Shown: positions 36,355 to 64,000 of the stretch, piece after piece
How positions within the stretch are numbered: the first letter of the stretch is position 1
How the letters are laid out: each line of letters starts with the position of its first letter
NCBI GenBank assembly: GCA_947172415.1
Contig: OX359192.1
Coordinates: forward strand, 6,992,401-7,056,400
Source: Chondrosia reniformis
Lineage: Eukaryota; Porifera; Demospongiae; Chondrillida; Chondrillidae
Direction of reading: 5' to 3'
Length of the DNA: 64,000 nucleotides
Translations under genes and position numbers: made by a program
Notes under the pieces: model-generated
Database searches by the model: none
The model's input: only the letters and a program-made list of their open reading frames with translations
Told to the model about the DNA's origin: nothing

Positions 36355-38470
36355 TTAAAAATTTGGATTAGTTAAAAATGTAGACATAAAAACAGTTGTG
36401 TCAACATTCAGCGTTGCGTGCCACCACATATTCGGTATAAAGAGTATCTAAATTTATAGTCAAGAGAGAAAATGAGGTAGACACATAATATCATGAGTTG
36501 TAAGTAATAAAATTACAAATTGTTCAGTTTACATCTAAAAGCATTTAAAGCACCATAAGTACAGTGGAATCAATGGTCACCTTTAAAGTGGCCACTTCAA
36601 CTTAGTTATGTAGTCATATATATAAATTAGGTACTAAAAGCAGCTAGGCAGTAGCTATATAGGGATTAAGAAGGCTCCACTCTGTTATAACAAAAAGGTC
36701 AACCAAGCAGCTATTAGACACCTTCTGCAAAACAGACATACATGAAACTGTATCTTAGATTTTTCATACAGTTGTGTAAACAACATGCAGATTTTTGGCA
36801 CATGTATATCATCAAAGGTAAATCAAGGCCTAAATCTGTAAATAAATAAATCATAATATTTACACATGTAGCTACCTCTCCTGGGCCAAGTGTACATTCA
36901 AACAAATCTGTTTTATCCAATGAGGGATAAACCTGCAGGAGCCATTTTAATGTTGTATCGTCAGGATCAAACACAGGTCGAACAGATGGTGGCATAAGAA
37001 ACCATCTCTACAGTAAAAAGATACAGCATAAAGATTATTACATACACTTGCCTATTGATATACAAGGTACAAAGCAAGAGTTAGACCTTTCTTCCATAAA
37101 TGGTCTCTGCAAATGTTGGTCCATGGATATGAAATGGAACACCACTACCAGGTCCTGGAGTTGGTATGGTTGAGAGGATTAGTGTTGTGGGCGGGTACAA
37201 AGGGCAGCAGCACTATTAAGAGGTACCTGCTATTCCGAAACTCATTTCAGGTTGCATCTCAGGAATGTGATATGGAGGCAATTGGTATGCACTGAACAAT
37301 AGCCTCCAAGCTTCTCTATCATTATCACCAAATAAGTACAAGGTTTCTAAGCAACCAGAATCATATAACAGTCATATACCCATGATGGTAACCAGTAACT
37401 ACGGAACTCAACTGAGTAGACTATATTTTAAATATGAGTAAAACAGTAAATGTAGGAAATTATATTTTATAATAATGTAGAGAAATTAACCACTATACAT
37501 AACTCACCATTACCTCTGGTATGTACAGGCTGGGACCTCACATACCTCTCTATGTAGTCTGAGAATTGAACATTAACTGAGAGAAAGTAAGAACAATAAG
37601 AATTTGAAAAAATTATTTATGTGTATATACCTTTATGATATGAGTATGAATTAGCTGTTGCCAAGGTAACATAATGCTGCCCATACAGTCGGAGAAGAGT
37701 ATTCTTCATCGTAATAGATTTTATGGCCTGGAATGTGGATCAGTAAGGAAGGTTAGCTGAAAAGAGGTCGATTAGGACTTAGCACCTTAATAGAAGTAAT
37801 GATATTCATAACCACACTTATGGAGGACTACACACTGCATTGCAACATTCAATACATCACCTTTTGAATGTTTTGTGTCACAACAACAAATGGTTTTGAA
37901 TTCACATATCTGAATGATGGAAAAAAGAAGTAAATCACTTTAAAACATCTAGACATGACATGCTCACTCATTGAGAAAGGTTAACTGGCTCAGTTGTCCT
38001 ACTCCAAAGCGATCAATATTACAAGCTCCCTTGAGAGGAGGAAGTTTTGATGCAATGTACCTATTAAGAGAAAGTGCTTATAACGGAAGAGAGACAATAC
38101 TGTATATACAACATGTAGCAAAACAGTTGGAAAGTACTAGTGTCACAGATACTAACTGCCATATATTAACTCTTTACAGTAACTGTATTGAAGCGGTGTG
38201 TACAATCAACATTATTACATACCATCCGGCTGCTTGCAGTTCGCAATGTACAAACTCTTCGCTTTCGCTCTCATTTGGTGTCCTGGATATTGGAAGGAAG
38301 TTCTGACAAACAGATAAAACAGCACTAGAATAATGATCTGGGATAATATCATCCTGCAAATCAAGATAACACGTTTCTTCACTGGACGGCGATGATAAAA
38401 GGCACTTTTTAAAAGTCATTAAAAGAAAAAATAACTTTACAATCGGACACAGGTAGCCTAGCTTAGGCAT
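36355..38470 (-). CDS. JMJD8: JmjC domain-containing protein, JMJD8-type, ER lumen
   Basis: There are nine exons (38223-38470, 37968-38060, 37861-37909, 37631-37727, 37508-37576, 37227-37346, 37087-37154, 36876-37007, 36355-36447), all in frame, giving 322 aa. The ATG at 38470 was chosen because it opens a signal peptide (MPKLGYLCPIVKLFFLLMTF), matching the lumenal location of animal JMJD8. Diagnostic stretches are TANSYSYHKVNV, LYLFGDND, FGIAGPGSGVPFHIHGP, ETIYGRKRWFL, YPSLDKTDLFECTLGPGE and WWHATLNVDTTVF. The cupin His in HIHGP and the His in WWHATLNV are the expected metal-site positions. Enzymatic activity in the family is not settled. The gene is intact although its 3' end abuts a satellite fragment and its 5' end was the template of the duplicate at 32843-33586. 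BRK1 lies upstream on the same strand. Confidence 0.92.
36556..36618. mobile_element. Possible small MITE in the last JMJD8 intron
   Basis: TACAGTGGAATCAATGG opens a segment with a short internal inverted repeat (GTCACCTTTAAAGTGGCCAC). TA followed by CAGTGGA is the start typical of TA-inserting MITEs, but the far end is not clear. Confidence 0.3.
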
Positions 38471-38767
38471 TGTGCAATTTTGTGTTAATACGCCGTATGT
38501 AAAAACACCGGTCCGGAAAGCTTGTCCGGGCGGACCGCTTTTGGCCACTTTTGGTACAGTTACTGCCAGGCACATCTTTCTCCACACATTTTCCTAGTCC
38601 GTTATTGATTTAATATCGTATCTTTAATTTAAATAGTAAATGTCATAAGTTTCAAAAAAATCAATTCAAAATTGCTATGTAGTGCAATTACAGAGAAAAA
38701 AATCATTGATGATAAAAACCAACTTCAGCTATAACACACAGAACTACATATTTCCACTGTATAAAGA

Positions 38768-38971
38768 TTATCCCTTTGTAATACGAGCCTCTATATAGTC
38801 CACCTGCCTCTCAAGGGTGGTCAACTTCTCATTCAGTTGGGAGAGCCTGGAGCGGGCAGACAGGTCAAAGGCATTAAGAAACTCAGTAATCTTTTTGATG
38901 CTCTCTGCAATGATCTCTATAAACTCTCTGTTATCCCAATCTTGTTGAATCTGGGCTTGTACACTTGTCAT
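38768..38971 (-). CDS. BRK1: BRICK1, WAVE/SCAR complex subunit (HSPC300), 67 aa
   Basis: The single-exon coding region encodes 67 aa, close to the 75 aa of human BRK1. [39 protein letters not shown] and [17 protein letters not shown] match the whole length of the family. The protein is a single coiled helix that nucleates assembly of the WAVE regulatory complex with WAVE and ABI and so promotes Arp2/3-driven actin branching at the cell cortex. The ATG at 38971 gives the family's usual N-terminus; an upstream frame extension is hydrophobic and unrelated. The last codons and stop were copied into the duplicate ending at 33586. The gene is divergent from CHID1. Confidence 0.97.
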   Translation of the reverse strand: MTSVQAQIQQDWDNREFIEIIAESIKKITEFLNAFDLSARSRLSQLNEKLTTLERQVDYIEARITKG

Positions 38972-39249
38972 TGCAAAACAGTTTCTAATAACAAATAAAT
39001 GGAGAATGTATAAAAATAAGCTTTCTAAATATGTCACATTTTTTATAGTAAGATAATACATGTAACTATACAGGTTGGTGACTCGTGACTCTGTGAAAAC
39101 TATTAACCAAACCTCTCTCTTATAAATATTTAGTATTCAAAAAATGATCATACCTTGGGAATATATTATACTTCTTTCTCTTGATTCGTCCCTACTCTCT
39201 GTCTCCGAACACGCCTCCTTTTATGAGTAGGGTTTACCTTATCATTAAA
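38972..39249. promoter_or_regulatory. Divergent promoter region BRK1-CHID1
   Basis: 278 bp separate the two start codons, so both 5' ends must lie here unless non-coding exons exist. No clear TATA box or other motif was identified. Confidence 0.5.
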
Positions 39250-41612
39250 ATGGCCGCCAGGCTACTCCTACTGTTGACTGCTTTGATCGTGGTGGACGAG
39301 CTGTGTGTGGCAACTCTAAGCAAGTCTGACAAGAAAAAGAAGAAATCTACTCAAACAGAAGAAGAAGTGAGGCGCATCCTTATTTTCATTGATTGCGTTT
39401 TAGGTGGGTAATGTTTGCGTTCAAGTTAGACCAAAGAGTTTCCTAAAAGCAGTGTGGTAGAGAGAGATCTGGTGACGGAAAACATTAAATGGAAAGATGT
39501 GGTTTCCAATTATAAGTACTATTCAAAAGATCTCAGCACGAAGTCAAACTTTAACGCGGGACCAGTTCTAGCGTATGTGACACCGGTAAGCAGTTCGTTC
39601 CATTGATTGTTGTACAGGATGTGAAATGCTTATGTCTGTATCACCTTAGTGGAACAATCATGGTTATGACACGGCAAAGTGGTTTGCAGCCAAGTTTACT
39701 CACATTTCACCAGTTTGGCTCCAACTTGTACTCAGGTTTGTTCTGCTCTGCCCCACCTACCTGCCCCACCCACTGCCCCACCTACCTGCCCCACCCACTG
39801 CCCCACCCACTGCCCCACCTACCTGCCCCACCCACTGCCCCACCCACTGCCCCATCTACCTGTCACAGCCAGTACCACATCCATTTTAATAGTATAAGAT
39901 ATAAATATACTCATTTCTGCTTCGTGACTCACTTTTAGGCAAGGTAATGTGGTGGGTATACAAGGAGAACATGACATTGATCAAGGTACTGCAGCGGTAC
40001 TGTAGCCAGCACTGTGTGCTTGTCATATGAATGCATGTGTTTTTAGGTACCATTTTCCTGTCCCCACAATAGGGTGGGTAAAGGAGGTGAGAGCTGGTAA
40101 TAAGAAAGTAAAGATTGTTCCAAGACTGCTCTTTGAAGGATGGTCAGCCAACTCATTTGTCACACTGTTCAGAAATCCAGAACATGTAAAATCTATTGGA
40201 CAGACAATAGTCAGTTTTCTGACAGTAAGTGACACATCTTCTGTGGAGGCCATCACATTATTAGGAGCCATACTTTTGTGCATATCCAAGCAATTACCTT
40301 GAATGCAGCAACATAAATTTGATGGCATAGTCTTGGAGATTTGGAGTCAATTAGGTGGGCATTATAAACTGTGAGTTTGTGTTCCTCACGTGTTGGGACT
40401 TACAGTGCAGCCAGACCCTCCCCTTCACTGTGTGCTAGGGAGGTCACTGATGCTGTAATAGAATGGAGCAGTATGTTGCACAGTAAGAACATGGATTTGA
40501 TACTAGTAATCCCTTCACAACTCAGGGGGTCAGTTTTGGAGCTGCTATACACATTCACCTAAACTACTAGTTCAACTTAGTAATCTTCACTCATTCTCTC
40601 ACTTGTTGTCCTCCACTGTCTACAGTTCCCTGTTTGACAGTTCAGACTTTGAAGCTCTAGTCTACCACGTTGATGGTTTCAGTCTCATGACCTATGACTA
40701 CACAGATCCACACAAGTGAGTCACAGGAACACGTTCTCTCTGTTAATAGACTGTACTATTTGCCTTGTCTCTCCCCTTGCTCCACACAGGCCAGGACCAG
40801 TTCCTGTTGCGCCCTTAAGTTGGGTGCGTGACTGTGTAGTAAGTCTTGTTCCTGAAAAATCAGAGAAACGACAAAAAATACTTTTGGGACTCAACTTTTA
40901 TGGTTACAGTTATGGCAGCAGCAGCGTTCAGCGTAAGTAGTCTGAGATATTTAATGTTTACCTGTCTAATCATCTCCCCTCTCTCTCCTCCACAGCTGTT
41001 GTTGGATCAACGTGAGTACTGCTTCTCATTGGAGAGGTTGTACCATACGTAAGTATTGTAGTTTCTTTGATATACTGTACTCCCTTCTCTCCAGTTTCAT
41101 TGAATTACTTTCCAAACATAAGCCAAATCTTCAGTGGGATGCTGAAGCTAGTGAACATTATATTCAGTATAGGTACGCTCTGTATTGTAATAGACAATTT
41201 AACACACTTGAATAAATGGAGTCATAATTGTTAACTTGAAGTTGTTTTATCATGTCTTGTCACTTTTCATAAATATGGTATCATCTCTCTGTTCTCTTCT
41301 GTATAGATCTGGGTCTATAGACTATGTGGTCTATTTTCCAACACTCAAGGTAATTATGGCTAGCCTTGCAGAATTTTATTAGTTGAGAATTAACTTTGAG
41401 TCACATTTTCATGTGTAGCTGTGAAACTGTGACTATATATTCTGAGTAATATCTTGTAGTCAGTGAATTGGAGACAGTTGTAATGATTGAACCATATCTA
41501 ATGATTTTTATAGTCTTTGGAGTCTAAGATTCAACTTGCACAAGAACTTGGAACTGGATTATCAATTTGGGAAATTGGACAAGGACTAGATTACTTTTAT
41601 GATTTATTTTAG
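39250..41612 (+). CDS. CHID1: Chitinase domain-containing protein 1 (stabilin-interacting, GH18 fold)
   Basis: The start at 39250 gives a signal peptide ([15 protein letters not shown]) followed by [12 protein letters not shown], matching the N-terminus of vertebrate CHID1. Later exons give [101 protein letters not shown] and the terminus [16 protein letters not shown] (stop 41610-41612). The protein is a secretory/lysosomal GH18-fold lectin that in mammals binds saccharides. In the strand-4 motif, DGIVLEIW ends in an aromatic rather than the catalytic DxxDxDxE series, so it is expected to bind sugar rather than hydrolyse chitin. AATAAA at 41802-41807 is a good polyadenylation signal. Confidence 0.95.
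39745..39856. repeat. Minisatellite in a CHID1 intron
   Basis: Repeats of CCCCACCTACCTG and CCCCACCCACTG follow the exon ending near 39730. Long proline/threonine-rich plus frames here are translations of the repeat. Confidence 0.85.
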
Positions 41613-41801
41613 TATTATATTATATTGCAAGAAATCAAGGAAGAGATATAGTAATATTGATTGAAACTCTTTAGATGTAGCTTCGATTCTGATCTGTGTT
41701 ATGGTATTTTAACTGACCCTTGTATTTTATATTTTATAGTGACTAATGGGCCCAGTCTGGCCTAGTGCACACATCATATTTTGATTTGCACTTGTCACTG
41801 T

Positions 41802-41807
41802 AATAAA
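41802..41807 (+). terminator. Polyadenylation signal AATAAA of CHID1
   Basis: A canonical hexamer 190 bp after the CHID1 stop codon, followed by a T-rich stretch. Confidence 0.7.
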
Positions 41808-42999
41808 TGTTATTATTATATTATCTATGGAACATTTGTTATTACAGAAATCATCTTTCACAGCCTGTGTTAGTATGTCTATATTAATGCTGGGCATAGG
41901 AAACCCTTATATAGTGCGTTGTGAATAGATTGCAATAGTTGTGGTTTGCTATTGATGCCTATATCTGAAAGTGATAATGGAAAGAACATTGATGGTGTTG
42001 CTCTAGATTGATTTGATACATTGAGCTGGACGTTCTCTAGGAACATGGCAGCACGGTTTGTTTAGCGATCTCGAGGGACGTGTTCCTTCTGCGCTATCTC
42101 CTAAGTCCTTGATTTCTACTCGTTTCTTTGAGTGGTTTATTAACAAACGACCACCATCCGTTAATACATGCGATTTACATGAACTGTCTCAAATACCCTT
42201 ACTTTCCGCATAAAGTCTTAGTTTCAGAAACAATATTTTGATCTTATGACACTCGGAAAGCAAGAAAGGAGCGACCAGACGTTTTTTGTTGTTGCAATTT
42301 TAAAGCTTTATTTGTTTTGTTAGACCTGGTTCGCTGGAAAGCTCTAAAAGAAGTGTTAAAAATCTAAAGTCAACTATCATGTGGCGCTCTTACCAAGTTG
42401 CAAGGAAGGACGGAGAGGTAATAAGAGAAATCACATGATTCATTGTATAACACTAGTAACCATAGTATAGTATTATAGTTAATGAATCAGAAAGCTTTAG
42501 TAACAGTGTTCAGCAATATTAGAGCTTTTATTAGATGTGTATGACAAGTGCCAAAATCCTATTTATCTTAGAATTCTAATCAAAGACTTGTTAACATGTT
42601 GAGATCCATGGATGAGCACATCCCAGATGTGAATGCACTCTCCAGTATATCCTCCTCCTCCTCCTCTCAGTGCGGCCAAAACATTAACAGCTACATGTGA
42701 GCGTAACACACCTCATGTAGTGATGTACTCATGTGGCCCTTGTGCGTTGTTAAGTACTGCTCTTAATGGTGGTACATGCATTGAGAATTTTCCATCAGCC
42801 TCCTGTATGCACAAATAGATGGATTGTATAGTCCATGCATAATCTGAGAGTATGTATACATATTAACTGTTATTGCGGTCATTGTAACTGGTTCAATAGC
42901 TTTTTCTTGCCAAATAGCTTTCTGACACTGGTGATATTCTAATACTTATTCATCAGTCACTCTGGATTCCATCTGATGGCTTTTACTGATTGACTGTAG
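41808..42999. other. Intergenic region, likely containing unresolved 5' exon(s) of the NBEAL gene
   Basis: One candidate first exon begins at the ATG near 42379 (MWRSYQVARKDGE) and is followed by a GT donor at about 42418. It resembles the Trp-rich N-terminus of neurobeachin-like proteins. It does not join the first secure exon (43000) in frame, so either another exon intervenes or the start lies elsewhere. A second ATG frame near 42597 (MLRSMDEHIPDVNALSS..) has no family support. Confidence 0.35.
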
Positions 43000-59691
<16,692 letters not shown>

Positions 59692-59712
59692 GTTAAACTT
59701 TATATTTTTGAA

Positions 59713-59718
59713 AATAAA
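59713..59718 (+). terminator. Polyadenylation signal AATAAA of the NBEAL gene
   Basis: A canonical hexamer 22 bp after the stop codon. The MGAT5 stop codon on the other strand is only 158 bp from the NBEAL stop, so the two 3' UTRs are short or overlap. Confidence 0.65.
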
Positions 59719-59849
59719 TACAAACTATAAATTGCAGGCATACCATATGTACAAATTTGTTTGAAAGTGATTTAAAAGGTAAAAATTCCAGATAAAATCA
59801 GGAGTGCTCAGTTGAGGGAGAAAGTTGTGAAATCATACCACCAGGGACC

Positions 59850-62800
59850 TTATGAAGATGGAGGTAATGCTACCTGCTCCTTCTGATACCCACGACAAGG
59901 ACAAAGTCGAATATAGTTGATGTTTTCACCTATGCATTCAAATAAGCATAGAAATGTATCCACTTATGAAACATATCAATTTGTAGCCATGGCAATGTTA
60001 CACAACCAACCAGAACAGCTATAAAGGAGAGGTTCACTGTTAATCACACAAGTGCCTCTTCTAAATTTCATAAGTGTATCATCTTCAGCTACAATTGCCG
60101 GTACAAAGTCCATATATTGAGAAGTAGCCACCACATCATTGCATTTAAAGTGTTCCTCAAGAGCCTATAAATTAAATTTTAACACAAACCATGCACAAAC
60201 ATTTACTAGCCTGAATACACTCACTTGTTCTTTGTTCAATTGCTTGAAATAAGCTGGTTCACAGATCTGTATTTGTAAAATCATAGGCTATCATATACAT
60301 ACATGAAAAATCTAATATACCATTTTCCTACATGCTATATGCCTATTCTGTAAAAAGAGCCTATAGGGGAGCTAATGCACTAAAACTAAAACTATACATA
60401 CATGTATAACTATAAACAAGGTACAATACAGTGCTAACTGGACTTGTGTACTGGATATATTGCACTTCTAGTTTTAGCACGTACCAAAGATTTTTCAGCA
60501 CAGGTAGTCTTACAGGACTCCCCCCTCCTTGATACTTCTGGTTTAAAGTGTCTCCAATCTACAGGAAATGAAAAATGCTGTCAAGTGGGACAAAGCACAA
60601 CCCACAGCACCAATCTTCTTAAAAATAATTTTATCTCATTTAGAAAGGAAGCACTGTCAAAAGCAGAGAAATGAGTACATCCAAGTTATCATATACCAAT
60701 GTACAGTACCTGGCCACAATGGGGATATAGAGTTCTCTTCATATACTTCTACTCCACATAGAACCATGTATTTATCAGCTACATAAAAAGTAATGAAAAG
60801 AATATGCATCTTAACCTTTTCAAGTGTTTAGATTTGCATGACTTGCTTGCAATGCATTACACTATAAAACTGCACCTTTCAAGCTCCTACTACTGATTAC
60901 AACGTGTCTAGCAAACACAAAGATATCATCCCAAACATAGAAAACTCTATATAAACACATGATAATGAAGAGAATGTAAACATAAACACATGGCAAATGA
61001 AGAGAATGTAAACAAAATACATCCTTGCATACTAGACTAAGTACCATACAATAGTATATTATAAGCCACGACCTTCTGTCTGTGAAAGTTCTCTTAGCAA
61101 TCTCCTGTCCATCTGAGTCCAAAAGAGTCACTTGAAATGGAGCCAAATCAGTTGTACTGCCCCAACTTCGCTGTGTGAGTAAGTCGGGCTGAAGGAAGGA
61201 GGAAACACAGTACTACCTAGCTGACATGGCATAGCGCTGTGCAGCACTAACAACAAATATGTACATGTGTAGCTAGCAAAACAAATCTACTACAAAATTA
61301 GGTACACTGGGTATATACAGTACGTATTTTGTGACCATAATTTTGATTTTTGTTCATGTTCAAACTACTGTATTGAAGTCAGTACACATGCATATTATTA
61401 TTATATAACTGGATTTCAATACTTTAGGAGATAAAGTAACAACTAACAATAATCACAGGCTCTTGCATTTGATTGCAATCTCACAATATGGTATGCAATA
61501 ATATACAATGTACTTGCACAATGCCTCCATTGCCTCAGGATACAATATACACATTCTCCTTACTGAGTTATATATCCTAATCTTCCTAATGGTTGTCTCT
61601 CTCTGGAGGTCAACAGACCACCAGGAGTTCTGCCTAGTCTCCGACCACCAGCACGTATGCATATCCAATACCCCATCCACAGCCTCATTAGGAGAATGTT
61701 CTGCAAAACTTGAGCTTGACTTAGCTACAGTAAGAAACAAACTTACTCATCTTCAGATATTTGTAAGCCATTTAACAAACCTTCCTTGTTTAGTGCTATA
61801 TTGGAACCATCACAAAAGTGTTGATGCAATAACAACGTTCCAAGTCGTTCAAGAAATCCCTTTGGAAAAAGAATACACAATATGCTGTGAAAGGCATACA
61901 CATTGGGAACCTCCTGTCACCCACTTTAGCAGTAAACTCAAAAGGTAAAAATGGCTTTAAGGGACCTGCTTGCAAGATCTTCCTTGCTACAGTTCTGACA
62001 TCATCCAAAGTGTGTGCATCCACTGTGTATACCTGTACATACAGACACACTGGAATATGATATACTGTATGTGTCATACGCACATTACAACTTAGCAAGA
62101 CATACAGAGTAATGTAAAATATAACTTATTTAAAAACAGTTTTTAAACAGCCACAAACATATAAATCCAGCCTCAACAAGCTTTGTTTTTTTGATTCATG
62201 TGTTTATAATTATAATATAAAAATGTAATACATTGAATAGGGAAGCCATGTTTTTCCTGCTACATACGTATTTCTACTTTTTAGTATAATTGTACTCTCC
62301 AATGTACGAACCAATTTACTAATCCTGAAGAACCAACAAACCAGGGAGGGGAGTCAGTGGGTGGATATTAATATACATATACACAAGGATTCACAGAAGA
62401 TCAAGATAAAGAAAAAGACAAAGACTCCCAGGATCACTGATGAAGGGTGGAATTCCCAGAAACGGCTGTCTGACCCAGTGGAGAAGAAGATGAAAGAAGG
62501 GAAAAGAAGGAAGAAAAGACTACTGTATCTTCATCTAAAGCTCTCTTTAGGTTTAGTTCCCCTATAGGCTCTTTTTACAGAATAGGCATATAGCATGTAG
62601 GAAAATGGTATCTTAGATTTTTCATATACACCTAACTAACATTGCAGACTAGACATATACACTAACATATGGCTCTCCAATGAAGTCTTCAAGGTAAGGA
62701 TGCTGAGATGCCAAAAAACGTTTGGTAGGTTTTCCAGCAAAGAAAGCCTACAGAAATGAAGACATTACATAAATCCCATTTTGAAAGGCTATGAAATAGA

Positions 62801-64000
62801 CAACACAAGTATACAACAGATAATGAGCACAAGTGATACTCCTTGTAAAGCATGTTAATTCATCCGTCCTTACATTGTTTACTTTGTTATATGGCGGATT
62901 AAATCTTGGCTGAATAAATGGGCATCCATTGGCCAGAGCCTCAAGGGGCCCAGGGCCTTGTGAAAGAGCAACAGCAGCCAGTTAGGACAGATCACTCCTA
63001 ATTATTGGCATAACATACCTTCATAGGGAAAGCCAAGTCCGATAAAGAGCTTTGAGGACTGAAGCATGCTGTGGGAGATGAGACAATAAGACCACTATCC
63101 CATAGAGGTGCCATTTTATCAATCATGACTAACATTTGAAGTTCCTTGTAAGGTAAAACACCATGATTGGTATAGTAGGAAGTGGAGTAATTCTCTGGAA
63201 AAGTGGCTTGAATATCAAAGTAAGTTGCAAGAGTTTTCAGATAATCAGTACGTCCTTTTGTGTATCGCACTACAAGTCATAGAATCAATTGGTCTTCAAC
63301 ATAAAATCAGGGGGTGTGTCCCATTAGGGTATCAACATAAGGCCAGTGGGCGTGTCACATTAGGTCATCAATACAAGCTTTGGGTATAGGGCAAGTACCA
63401 TCTTTTCCATAGATTACTGCCCAGTTCTTCTTCCTAAGGTTTCTGCTCGATTGAGTGGGAGTTTCAGCAATAAACCCCAGAAATGTATTGTCAGGTGTAT
63501 GTGGATAATAAGTCCAAAATTGTTTAAGATTCTAATGAGAAGAGAAAGAAACCTCTCGTAAAATCTGACTACTTTATTAAACACTTCTCCACATATGAAT
63601 ATAGCTCAGAACACTGAGATGTTGGCAATGTCTACCTCAAGGCACACAAACCTATGTACCTATATGCACTGCTTTGTAGAAAACACTTAAAAATACACAT
63701 AAATACTACAAAGAGATTATGCGATATTACATTAATAATGTTTTCTCTGATCAGTTTAAAAATTTCTATTAAAATCAAAGCAAAGCCACAAAAGTACTGG
63801 GGCTATTTCAAATAGATTAGGGAGGACAGTACAGGAACCACTTTGTAGTTGGCAGCCAGGTGGTGATAAGCTTCAATCAGACAACCCTCCAGCCCACATA
63901 GGAACACTGCTACACTTAGGTCATACTTGAACTGTTTTACTGGGATCTCTGCAATAAAACAACTTAATTGTTTTGCAGCCAGATTTGTTCCCATATATGG
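59850..64000 (-). CDS. MGAT5: MGAT5-type N-acetylglucosaminyltransferase V (GT18) with an inserted F5/8C domain; 5' end outside window
   Basis: The family adds beta-1,6-GlcNAc to N-glycan trimannosyl cores in the Golgi. Exons read (minus): a GT18-side exon at about 63842-63948; FWTYYPHTPDNTFLGF (63399-63531); TNHGVLPYKELQML, then SSKLFIGLGFPYE (about 63010-63270); PLEALANGCPFIQPRFNPP (about 62875-62960); FAGKPTKRFLASQHPYLEDF (about 62665-62750); VYTVDAHTLDDVRTVARKIL with LPFEFTAK; then FLERLGTLLLHQHFCDG (61781-61859). Four exons of an F5/8C domain follow. The family's Cys-rich tail then resumes: GESCKTTCAEKSL (60485-60558), ICEPAYFKQLNKEQ (60225-60266), RRGTCVINSEPLLYSCSG (60011-60164) and RLCPCRGYQKEQVAL (59850-59929). 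All junctions from 61859 to the stop keep frame. The convergent neighbour is the NBEAL gene. Confidence 0.93.
60300..60378 (-). repeat. Inverted copy of the repeat end found at 62555-62635
   Basis: ATACCATTTTCCTACATGC followed by CTATATGCCTATTCTG and AAAAAGAGCCTATAGGGGAG is the reverse complement of 62555-62635. Both copies lie in introns of the MGAT5 gene. Confidence 0.8.
60710..61859 (-). other. F5/8-type-C (discoidin / fucolectin-like) domain inserted in MGAT5
   Basis: Exons 61564-61724, 61073-61188, 60876-60907 and 60710-60778, plus the last codons of 61781-61859, encode about 135 residues. They read SNIALNKEAKSSSS, NEAVDGVLDMHTCWWS, QNSWWSVDLQRETTIRKIRI, APFQVTLLDSDGQEI, RRHVVISSRSLK and DKYMVLCGVEVYEE. 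These are the start, the AVDG and W(W)xVDL signatures and the closing xLCxVEVY strand of the fold. The paired basic residues and CxDR-type motif that bind fucose in true fucolectins are not obviously present, so ligand binding is uncertain. Confidence 0.88.
62395..62635 (+). repeat. Dispersed CTGATGAAGGG repeat, copy 3, with inverted end
   Basis: ATCACTGATGAAGGGTGG, then AATTCCCAGAAACGGCTGTC and CCCAGTGGAGAAG, are followed by a GA-rich run. After that come GGTTTAGTTCCCCTATAGG and CTCTTTTTACAG, the reverse complement of the start of copy 2. The element therefore has inverted ends built on AAAAAGAGCCTATAGGGG. Confidence 0.75.

Noticed and set aside
36663-36737. A false last exon of JMJD8 (acceptor TTTGCAG at about 36727)
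   Set aside because: It keeps frame but lacks the family end. The exon at 36355-36447 gives WWHATLNVDTTVF and fits in phase.
38174-38587. Separate small gene starting at the first Met of the 137-codon minus frame
   Set aside because: From 38470 the frame is JMJD8 exon 1, joining exon 2 in phase across a canonical donor and acceptor. The upstream extension is non-coding spacer.

Overview
The window is eukaryotic. Every recognisable gene is split by short GT-AG introns, mostly about 50-300 bp. Intergenic gaps are small, the DNA is AT-rich, and the gene set (TOP3A, POLR3H, FDXR, JMJD8, BRK1, CHID1, a neurobeachin-like gene, MGAT5) is animal-like. A compact early-branching metazoan, most plausibly a demosponge, fits best. 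That assignment is inference; no taxonomic marker is present.

Layout. Positions 1-13.5 kb are gene-dense: the 3' part of TOP3A (+), a rolling-stone-like membrane protein (-), POLR3H (-) head-to-head with FDXR (+), and an unrecognised 399-aa single-pass membrane protein (+). Positions 13.6-36.3 kb are repeats: an interspersed element E in three copies (A carries a nested Ginger-like DNA transposon), two arrays of a 105-bp hairpin satellite, and a 16-kb macrosatellite. The macrosatellite has four near-identical 1.06-kb cores set in arrays of about 160-174-bp monomers. At its right end lies a broken duplicate of the JMJD8/BRK1 boundary. Positions 36.3-41.8 kb hold JMJD8 (-), BRK1 (-) and CHID1 (+). 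Positions 43-59.7 kb hold one large neurobeachin-like (NBEAL) gene (+), with ConA-like, PH-BEACH, BEACH and WD40 parts. From 59.85 kb to the window edge is an MGAT5-type glycosyltransferase (-) that carries an F5/8-type-C (fucolectin-like) domain inside its C-terminal region.

The genes are unrelated housekeeping and membrane-trafficking functions, not a pathway. Two pairs share short divergent promoters (POLR3H/FDXR, 52 bp between ATGs; BRK1/CHID1, 278 bp). The most unusual items are the MGAT5 domain insertion, the hierarchical macrosatellite whose core edges match the flanking monomer subfamily, and the nested Ginger-like element. Exon assignments come from reading frames, splice signals and remembered family sequences. 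No alignment was run.
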